NCBI GenBank assembly: GCA_021234155.1
Contig: JAJEKV010000052.1
Coordinates: 8,107,358 to 8,171,357, forward strand
Direction: 5' to 3'
Length of the DNA: 64,000 nt
From: Isoetes taiwanensis
Taxonomy: Eukaryota > Streptophyta > Lycopodiopsida > Isoetales > Isoetaceae
A program made the translations under genes and the position numbers. How positions within the stretch are numbered: the stretch's first letter is position 1; every line of letters begins with the position of its first letter. The notes below the pieces were generated by a model. It made no database searches and was not told the origin of the DNA. It was given only the letters and a program-made list of their open reading frames with translations. This document shows positions 36,290 through 45,613 of the stretch, piece after piece.

Positions 36290-37245
36290 CTCTTGTTTGC
36301 TAAAATTAAAGCTTCTTGGGTGATAAATTCAATCTATGACTTAATATGTAACCTGCCCTAAGTTAGAAGATTGATGATTTGTTCGCTTAGACATTACAAA
36401 GTGTTATGAAAATATTCCAATTTGATGGCTGTCATGGGATAGTACAAATCATGAATGAGGTTTGTGATCCGACCTCGAGGAGTCAAAGACTGCTAAAATA
36501 AAGAATTTTAGAAATTATGGTACCATTTCACAAGTAATGGTACACCGTGAGGCTAAATGGAAGAAGATCACACCTAAAGGTGAGAAATGGACACCATCGG
36601 ATCGTGGATTATTCCCGCAGTATTAATAAGGGTTGATTAATAACCGCTACCTCAAAGATGGGATTGGGAATTTGGAAACAAATTAAGGGCATACCCATAG
36701 ATTCCCATGTAGTCCAGCATGGTGTAACCTTATATTTGGCCATGTTGAACTCGTTTATCATTAATCTTGCCATTAACAATAAAATGATGGAGGCAGCAAC
36801 TTCAGAAATACGTATATATGGATGATCTGCCAGTATCAACTCTTAATGAGAGAGATTACCTGGCTTGGTCAATAATGGAATGACAAAGGAGAGCATCTAT
36901 GATCTGACATCCTCATGATTAAAGATCTAAACAGTAATCGCCCTAATGAGGACTCATCTTACCGTAAGGTGAAAGCAAATCTCCCTAAACATGACGATTG
37001 AGGTTTTAAAACAGGGACCAAGTACCACAGGCCATATAGATTCGACAAAAGAGACAAGTTACCCTTCCGCAACTAGATTTTATACACTCTATGGGATGTA
37101 GACTGCATCTTCTAGTATGTAATGTAGTAATGCTCGCCAAGTAATGCCATATATCTATGTGCATAGCAATCCACTCCTTGCCGCTAGTATGACTCTAAAT
37201 TCACCGTCCGTATTTTTATACAGAAAGGGTTTAAAAGAAAAGGAT
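36290..37245 (+). pseudogene. Decayed PLE reverse transcriptase
   Basis: The DNA aligns with the intact RT frame at 46.6-47.6 kb. CTAAAATTAAAGCTTCTTGG precedes motif A, read as ACATTACAAAGTGTTATGAAA (ITKCYEN in the intact copy). Motif B is recognisable near 36690-36740 (GCATACCCATAG, then TGTAGTCCAGCATGGTGTAA). Motif C is near 36810 (ATATGGATGATCTG, the YMDDL block). TTCGACAAAAGAGACAAGTT near 37037 gives FDKRDKL. Large deletions and stops between the blocks make it non-functional. It is followed by the same 3' module as the intact element. Confidence 0.75.
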
Positions 37246-37419
37246 GTCTGAAATCGGGTATTGGCATTCAAAAAACGAATTCGCTCCAATAATGACATTA
37301 CGCATCGCTGAATGAACTAAAAAATACGTGTATTTTTCTTAGATTTCTATATTAGTTTTATAGTCTCTCGGTCAGCTGTCAATGTGAACAAAACCAGGTT
37401 TACCAAAAACAACAGGTGT

Positions 37420-37556
37420 GGGGTGGGTCCCCATGTATATAGGGGACCCTCCATTTCTATATACTAACCGGGACCTTGCCTCACTCCGGAGGAGGTAGGC
37501 TAAAAATTCATATATATATATACATATAAATATATATCCAATGGTTGACTTGGTTC
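37420..37556 (+). ncRNA. PLE 3'-end structured module (pseudogene copy)
   Basis: GGGTCCCC pairs with GGGGACCC, and GTATATAG pairs with CTATATAC. The four strands are interleaved (5' arm 1, 5' arm 2, 3' arm 1, 3' arm 2). CTCCGGAGGAGGTAGGC and an AT-rich run ending in ATATATCCAATGG follow. The module matches the order of elements 3' of the intact RT frame at 47.74-47.88 kb, but the stem sequences differ. Confidence 0.5.
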
Positions 37557-40405
37557 CTCGTGAGAACTTGAAGGTTTAATCCGTGACTCCACACAAGCTC
37601 CGTGATACGGTGTTTGGGTTAGAACTTTAACACCTACCCCTTTGGGGAATTATGACATGCATCCCTAAATAACCTAAAACAATTTGACCTGTACTAACAT
37701 ATGGATTTATAAAGACAATTTGGTACCCCTCGTTTAATGTGCTCTATGAAGATTTGGTAAATATGGTGAGGCATATTTACACAAATTTTGATATTAAGGA
37801 AGGTCAAATGACTCATAGACTAACTCATATCTTATATTGGTGGATTGAACACCTTGATTTAGCAAGACCTATAAGATATGTATGAGCAAAGAATTGTTCT
37901 TCGTCTTGTTTCTTAAAAATATCCAGCTCATACATTAACATAGGCTATTATGGCAAGAGAAATGCATAAAGATTCTTACCTACACCAAGGGGCACGTTTA
38001 CATAGTTGACATCTTGGTCTTTAGGGTTTTAGAATACCATCCTATACACTAAATTGCATATTTATTAAGATAATTTTACAAGATTCATAAAATTTAAAGT
38101 TATGCTTAATTTGGGACCTTTAGAACGCTAAAGCCTAAAACTGTGATGGACTATTAAAGATATCATATTTCTTAAGGGTATAGAGATAATGAAAATGTGG
38201 CACAAGTATTGGCTAAGTTTGTTAGATAAGTGGGCTTAATTTATTGCTAACCCTTTTGGACGATTTTTCTACCAAATGCTTCGTGCATTTATATTGGTTA
38301 TAGCCCTGTGACGGTTTTGCTACACCTAAAGAACCCACTACATCGTGACACCTAGTAAGCAAGACCGCCGCATAGCACCTACTTAGGGTTCATATGCTTG
38401 GGACCAGAGAAAACGGCGATGCATGACTACTTCTAACGCGAACACAGCATTTAGCTTACAAAAGCAAACTGACATATGCTTCGTAAGGTGATGCTAGCGC
38501 ATAAAGGTAGGATTTCGAGAGGCCGGGTAATGTGATCATTACAATTTTGCATGCCGTTGGAATTCTACCATTTTTCTTACCTTTTAACTACTAGCCTCCA
38601 TATTCTGCTAAGGATGGAAAAAGTTAAAGGAGGAGGATCTAATCAATGCATTTCGAGGATTTAAACATAGCGTATGATAGTTCTTGGTGCATGGTAGATG
38701 CTTTACAAGCCGCCGTAAAGGCAAGGGCTTCCTGATTGAAAAACAAGCTATTTACTTGTATCTTCCAAATTGCTACAATGACCGAATCAGGGTTGTCTCA
38801 ATATCAAGCCAACTAAGGCCGACATTATAATGATGCTCATGAAAAAAAGGATCGACCGCAAGAATGATGGGGTCGCTTATCAAAAATCTACACCCCCGAA
38901 GGAATGGCCATATGGAAGCAGGGATTGATATTTGCGCAAAGAAAGAAAACCTCGCCAGAAAGCTTCACAGCATTGGGGGCTGCATTGGTTATTCAAGGAA
39001 AGACCAAAAGTGGGTGCAAGCCTCGAGCAAAGGACTGGTACCTTACAAATCCAGCACGTATTTTACGCTTTTGAGGAGGATGACACGCTTTCAATCGCCG
39101 GAATCATGAAGTTTAAATTATTAACTGAAATATGGGAGGGTTAGAAATAGTTAAAGCATTCGTGAAATCGTGATGCTCTTAGTCGTCATTCTTTTATTTT
39201 TGCAAAAGCTACTGATATTTTTTCAAGTAATAATAATAGTGGTCGATGAAATGTTTACTAAAGTGCTGATTTATCTTTAGACAAGGTTTTTATTTTCTTC
39301 GCTAAAGCAAAGTGTTAGTGAGCTTAGGTATTACTGCATCGCTTGTAATATTTTAATTTCTTAAGCAAAGAGGGTACTTGCAGGAACATAGGATCAGATC
39401 ATCGTGCAAGGGACTTTTATGGTAATTCTCAAGGTAAACGCCTCTTGCTGGAGCAAAGAAATGATGTCGATTAATAAACTATATTCTGCATCATATGTTT
39501 TCTCGAGCTTGTCACATGTCTCATACTACACAAGCTTTGATTATCCGTGTATAGTGATGTGTTTGTTGCCTATAGTATCAGATCTGGTATTCGGACAATC
39601 AATAGTTTGTAATAAAGTCGAGTAGGAAGCTTCGCAAGGCTTTTTTCGAAAGTGCTGTAAATTTAAAATGTTATGTGATATGGAGCTTCATTGAGCTAAT
39701 AAGGAAAAAGGCGCTAGTGCTGAAGTGGTTTTTTAACACATCTCATTTACTATTTATCAAGTATGGCAAATTTTCCGTGATTATTAATCGGATTCCTTCA
39801 GAGTATATGGTTGAAGCGGGCAATTAGCCATGAGATTCTCCTTGCTTACCCGCTAGTAGCTTAGCATTCTCTAAGGCTAACTTGCTTTTGTCTCTAATGG
39901 CAGTAACCGATTCTCTTCCCTACCTCCTTTGTATTTTACAAGGCTTGTGAAGAATACTTGTACTGAAAAAGCATTTGGATGATGCAAATGGAGAAAGTGG
40001 GGAAATCTTAGGCCAAACTCAAGTATCTTCTTAAAATATTCGTGTGCTATGTTTCTACTTAGTTTGGTGGCCATTAGTTAAGTAGCCTATCCTTTTAAAA
40101 ACAGCATAATATTTTTACTGTGTTGTCGTTGGAACTCAGATGTACCCAAAAATAATATGTATATACAATATTTGATGTTATTCTCGTCAGACCAGGGACA
40201 TCATGGGCAAACATATCTAACAAGAAAGGTCAGCCTCTTTATCCTTTTTTAATATTGGAATTTCTTTGTTGGATATCAATAGTCTACTTTTTTTAAAAAA
40301 AGCAAATGCATCATTTTAAATAAGTAATTCGATTATTAACCGTATATGATATGCAAAGATTAAATGAATTTAACTATTTCCTCAAAAAAAACAAATAGAG
40401 TTAAC
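37557..40405. other. Stretch without a recognised gene
   Basis: Contains short frames only. A plus frame at 38932-39144 (GLHWLFKERPKVGASLEQRT) may be a retroelement relic but shows no motif I can name. Confidence 0.4.
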
Positions 40406-40690
40406 AATGGAAGGATATAGGATATAAATGGTCCTTAATGATTGGTTATACACATTAAAAACACTAGGAGGTTAAATATGAACGAAAGACACTTAGGATA
40501 TATTTACTATATGCAGTAGTACACTAAAAATGGTAGCATGAATGAACATTTGAGTGCCTGTAAAATAACATATATAGAGGGATACGTGATATTAAATGGT
40601 CCTTAATGTTTAGCGTGCACATTAAACAATAGGAAGTTAAATTTGAGAGAAATACAATTTAGGATATAAGTACTATAGGTTAGTATCGCT
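40406..40690. repeat. Imperfect tandem duplication, about 160-bp units
   Basis: Two units share AAATGGTCCTTAATG, a CACATTAAA block, GTTAAAT and TTAGGATAT. They start near 40415 and 40578. They lie just left of the PLE left repeat. Confidence 0.65.
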
Positions 40691-41783
40691 TCATAAGGTT
40701 CTCCCTAATTTATAAAGGACCGATAAGTCTAAAATGTACTCGTATTTTCCCCGGGCCGGGTTTAGATGTCCGACTTGGTCTTTTGGTTAGGTCCGTGTTT
40801 TGTATATATATATATATATATCTATATAAATATATATATATCCAATAGAACTCCATTAGGATCACTCATTGTTATGGGTTGGTTAAAGGGAAAACAAAGG
40901 GCTATTGATAGATGTTTGGACCTCAGACTTTTGATTTGATACGAAAATAAGGCCGTTCACTACTCTATTTATGCATGCTGGATTAATGGTACCGCGGAAG
41001 TTGCTGGTGCAATATTATTTAGCATTTTGTTTTTTGCAGGAGCCTGCATTGGATATGGCTGTTTTTAATATTTGTGTTGTTTTCAAGTAGAGTGTTCGGC
41101 GGTTGGCAACCCATAAGGCTACTTGTGTTTTGCTTATCGAATACTTATTGCAAAAAGTTGTCGCATAATGGCAGCGACAATAAGATGATGGGATTATGTT
41201 TGCCTCTTGGCGCTTTCTTCTGGGCTGGGCAAATAATTTTTTACTTCGTATTGTATTTCCTTACAAATATTTTTTATGAAGGAGAAGTTTTAATACGTTT
41301 GAAGTATAAGCTTTGGAGAAATTTTTGATAATTGATGGACCCTTTTTTAATTTAAAAGCATGGTATGTCATACATTGGTTAGCAAGATTGTATTTGTAAG
41401 GCTTTGATTTTTCGATACACAACATTTCATGTATTTTACTGGATGGTTTCTTACAGATTTTTAGATGTTAGAAAAATGTATGTCATTTTTAAGTTTTAGG
41501 GTTTTGCTTGCTTACCCTAAAAGCAAATACCGAATGGCATCGGATGGCTCACACGCCGCACATGATGACAAATCTACAGGCTGATTGATCGGGTAAGTCC
41601 TTTCGCCAAGAATAGCCGTAGCAAAAGGAAATTAAGGTGAATTTATCTCTTTCTTCTTTTATTTGTCGGATTTATGTTATTCCGTACCTCGGCCGTATGT
41701 TTTGTCCATATATATATCCGCCCTCAAACTCTCTTACAAGATTTTTGGCTATAAGGATCCTCTAAGACGCGTTCGCCTCGCAT

Positions 41784-42125
41784 ATGTTCTCGCGATGCTT
41801 GTTATTTGCTCAACATGGGCAAGCCGTAAGGATCACAAAACAGTGGATTTACTGCAGCCGTGCTCTTGAATTGATAAGGAAGGCTGGTCTTGATCTCAAC
41901 GCATCAGAGCGTAGTTTTTAAAATGGCGCAGCCCACTAAGCTTTTTTTGGAAAGGGTTGTTGAGCGATACCATTTGGCTGGGCCATCTACTGGACTATCT
42001 TTTGTTCCTGCCATTAGGAAGAATCTAGCTCCTAGTGTTAAGAGTTTCTTCACAGCTGTTGGTGAAGGATCAAGTAAAGAAACACCAGGCATTGATGTCA
42101 CACGCATTGCTGATATTGAGATCCC
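41784..42125 (+). pseudogene. PLE ORF1 exon 1, copy A (broken)
   Basis: Homologous to 49039-49398 in repeat B. The readable part is ERVVERYHLAGPSTGLSFVP, then RKNLAPSVKSFF and DVTRIADIEIP. It ends at a GATCCC/GTAAAC donor. Downstream, after a 1.2-kb intron containing the structured RNA, the next exon starts at GAAGCTGAAAG (43351). The first half is frame-broken, while the second half is open in this copy and broken in B. Confidence 0.5.
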
Positions 42126-42282
42126 GTAAACTCGAGGACACAACTCAAGTAGTGAAGATGATTTAATTTAAAAAATCTGGTCATACAGCCCAACCAGGTT
42201 ATTTAAAGGGCTTTTTATAGTGATTTTTTCATGAATTTATATCTATCTTTTGTTTTCTGGTATTTATCCTTAAGAATTTTTT

Positions 42283-42405
42283 GTTGGTGAAGGGCGAAGA
42301 GCCGAGTAAAATAATAGCTTACCTGTCAGCGCTTGTATCTTTACCCAGACTATGGCTAACTGATGCATGGTGTTTGTCAGCAGTAACCTATTTTACTCCT
42401 CCAAC
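42283..42405 (+). ncRNA. Three-way-junction RNA motif, copy A
   Basis: GTTGG pairs with CCAAC. The linker TGAAG, hairpin GGC-GAAGA-GCC and 10-bp stem GAGTAAAATA/TATTTTACTC follow, then CT before the closing strand. The inner TTACCTG strand is intact, but its partner reads GTCAGCAGTAACC instead of GCTGCAGGTAACC, possibly a consensus error. It lies about 155 nt after the exon 1 donor, inside the ORF1 intron. Confidence 0.6.
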
Positions 42406-43350
42406 TTCTTTATGAATTTGTGGATGTAATAGGAGCATACCGCATGATGGAGGTCTACTACCACATGTAGTATATAAATCTCAGAATCTGATCATTGTTA
42501 TTTAGAATTTAAAAGTTGTCTATCTTCAAAATTCTACCGTAAGATACATCCGTACTGTGACCGTTATGTGCTTTTGCTGCATTTATGCCTGGTATATTTG
42601 TCTAAAATAGTGCTTGGAACAGATAATACATTATGTATTGAATAAAGCATTTTATGGCAATATTTATGGCTGCTCCTGTTTTGTCATCTCATCTCTTGTT
42701 GACTTTTTGGGAATGTAATTGCACCATTGCTTTGTCATTTGTGTGCCAATGTATGCTCTTATATGCTCACTTAGTAGGGCTGTTTAAGCATTGTATGCAT
42801 CTGCCTGATTAGATCTGTCTACTTGCATCTTGCTGAACACGTAGATGTATGCAATATCTTGGATCCTATTTCTGGATAAATATGCACTGCCATAAATGAT
42901 GTATGAACATATCTTTCATTGCATCTAAATATTTTTGGAATAATTTGCTATTTAGCCTAAACTCTTGCATGATTCTTTCCCTGATTTAGGGTATCTTACT
43001 TCACTTTATCATATTGGGCAGTGGTTTTGGTCTTTTTGAATAAGATAAGATATGGATATTGATAAGTTTAATGCTTTGGATATGTGGTATTTCTTGATCT
43101 TATTTTTTGGACATTGCTATTATTCTGTTTGGTCCCTAAGGCCCCCCTTCTTTAGGGACTGATAAGATTTTGGAAATCCTTTGGGATTTGCAGGATCAGC
43201 CGGTTCATTCTGGGAATGGATCGGATTCTTATATATTCTATGACTTCAGGACTCTGGTTAAGCCAGAGTGGGCCTTAGGGATCTGCATTATTAAATCTTT
43301 AATCTTCTATATTTGGTTCCATATTCGGATTACTGATCCTTTGATTTCAG

Positions 43351-45017
43351 GAAGCTGAAAGAAACTCTACTGAAGAAGTTGTGGAAATACGAAAAGAAGA
43401 ATTTGTACAAAAAGCTATCACTGATGCTCCCTGCTGGAATGAGGATCTTATTGGATTTGGCTATGGTAACACTATGATATGGCCACCAAACAAGCAGTGC
43501 AACTTTTCCTAGGATGCATTATCAGACCTGAGGTGCACAAATATATAATGAAGAAGGAAGCTTTCCCTGATGATAATGGTATGTCTATGGTCACATTTTT
43601 AGGGATGAACAATATGCTTGATTTGGTATCCAAGGTTAACAAATTGGATGATGATTTAGCCCAATGCATGAAGGTCATTGACCATGTTTATGAAATTCTT
43701 CCCTTGTCCCATTTTAATGCTGAGAACAGTGAAATGCTTGATCTTATTACTTTTCTTAAAGGGGTGGCTGCAGTGCAGATTGCTAATGGTCTTCCTATCA
43801 CTTATCCCCCTATTAGAAAGACAAAGAAAGTGCAGACCAAAAAGAAAAAAGTTGTTGAACCAGTTTTGACCACAAATTGTCTGTTTGATATCAGCAAACT
43901 TTCTGAAAAGGAGCAACGGGAAATGCTGGACCCCGAACCTATTAATGAGATTGAATCTGATGCACAGGTTGTGCATAATGAACTGGATAACTATGAGCTG
44001 AAAAAATTGACTCTGTATAACTGTTATCATTTTCCTATTCTCTCTGCCAGGTTAGCTGAGTTACAAGGGGTTAAGTGTAACCAAGCCTTTTGGGAAACAC
44101 AGAACCTTGGGGTTTTGGCCCCTATCAATGTAAAAACTCTTAGAATGTTATGCAACATTACTGATTCTGAGGTTGAGCAGGCACATAGGGATGCGGATAA
44201 CTTGGTAAAGAGAATTGACAGGATTGATTTGGATGTGCATTTTACATCACAATTTTTTGGTAAAAAATGTGACAGGAATACAGGAATATTTGTTGGGCAA
44301 AAGGGCCATATGGCTAAATCAGATGAAAAGAGAAATGATCTCTACCTCAGAAAACTATGGAGAACTTTCTGTCCTTTTCTGAAATGTGGTTGTGAAAGAG
44401 CTGGTAAAAATGATCCAAATGCTTGTAAAGATCATATGACATGATATGACCATGCGGTCTGGTTTATTATGAACAGTACGGATATTCTATGGCCTGATAA
44501 GTCTTGCACTTACAGATTCTTCATGCTGCACAAGCTCTTAAACTCTAAAGGGATGAGGGCTGGTGCATTGGCTTTCATTGGATACCTTAGGCTAAGGGAT
44601 ATTATGATCAAAATGACATCAAGGTTTGCTGAAGACATATCTGCAGATCTGAAAAATGAGTTTGGCAATACCAAAGCTGCTGGTGTGCTGGAAAAAACAA
44701 TTAAACCCAGAAAATTCCTTATGGACTCACTTGGAAAAGAGGATGATAGGGATTCATACTCTAGGTATCCCAAAAGGAAATAGAAAATTGAAGAAGATTT
44801 TGAGGTAGTGATGCCTCCAAAGTACAAAAAAGTTTGTGCCTCTAGCACTATGGGGTTTTCTGAAAATTCTGGTATTACTGGTATAAGCATTAACAACAAC
44901 AGTGACAGGTCTGTAAACAAGCCTGCAAAGCATGGCTCAGATTTCTTAATGAAGTTCCACCTAATACTCTTAATTTCTGAGTTTGAACATGCTATTTCTT
45001 GGCATACATCTTACTAA
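43351..45017 (+). CDS. PLE ORF1, main exon (unknown function, Cys-rich end)
   Basis: Begins after a TGATTTCAG acceptor with EAERNSTEEVVEIRKEEFVQ. A one-base shift near 43470-43500 moves it into the 321-codon frame 43479-44444 (ATKQAVQLFLGCIIRPEVHK onward). That frame holds a Lys-rich linker (RKTKKVQTKKKKVV) and a Cys-rich stretch FCPFLKCGCERAGKND, ending ACKDHM, that could bind zinc. An in-frame TGA (44442) and TAG (44781) interrupt it, but the same frame continues to 45017 (FFMLHKLLNSKGMRAGALAF; SRFAEDISADLKNEFG). A splice donor for the next intron could not be fixed (candidates near 44881 and 44908). I know no family for it. It may be the N-terminal part of the RT polyprotein, or a separate ORF1. 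The stops may be decay, readthrough or sequence errors. Confidence 0.6.
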
Positions 45018-45545
45018 TATCCTCTATGGATATGAGCCCCTTGTGGCCCTATATTACTGGCTTTTATGCCTTCTAAAAAATATGAAATATTGGTGCTTTG
45101 ATGGCACATGATATCGTTTTGCGTCTATCTTTTATGGATATGAGCCCCTTGTGGCCATCTACTACTGGCTTTTATGCCTTCCAAAAATTAAAAAATTGGT
45201 GCTATGTTTTTCTAATATCCTTTATGGATGCATATATCTGAGCCCCTTGTGGCCATCTATTACAGGCTTTGAAGCCTTCCAAAAAAATATATATAAAGTT
45301 GGTAGTACGGTTGTTTCAGCATCTATCATTTTAATATCCTTTATGGATATGGGTCCCTTGTGGCCTTCTACTAATGGCTTCTATACCTTCCATAATGTAA
45401 AAAGTTGGTGCTTTGATAGTACATGGTATTGTTTAGCATCACTAATGTCTTTTATGGATATGAACCTTTTATGGCATTACTATACTGCCTTTTTTGACTT
45501 CGAAAAAATAATAAAAAGTGGGTCATACCCAAAATTTTGTTCAAA
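45018..45545. repeat. 110-bp minisatellite inside a PLE intron
   Basis: Five imperfect units begin with TATGGATATGAGCCCCTTGTGGCC-like sequence near 45025, 45133, 45224, 45342 and 45453 (spacing 91-118). Each continues with CTGGCTTTTATGCCTTCCAAAAA and TTGGTGCTTTGATGG. The array fills the intron between ORF1 and RT and ends about 70 nt before the TATTTATTACAG acceptor. Confidence 0.85.
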
Positions 45546-45613
45546 TGATTCTTTGATTTGCTTACATACATGTTTTACGGTTTAGTAAGAGTATTTTACT
45601 GTATTTATTACAG

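Larger units (their letters stand above)
40803..43236 (+). repeat. PLE left direct repeat (A)
   Basis: Starts at TTTTGTATATATAT...CCAATAGAACT and ends at GGATCGGATTCTTATATAT, as does repeat B (47840-50541). The right half (about 42200-43236) is almost identical to B. The left half is more diverged, with clusters of changes. Near 41494-41522 it carries a perfect TTTTAGGG/CCCTAAAA hairpin. Confidence 0.85.
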
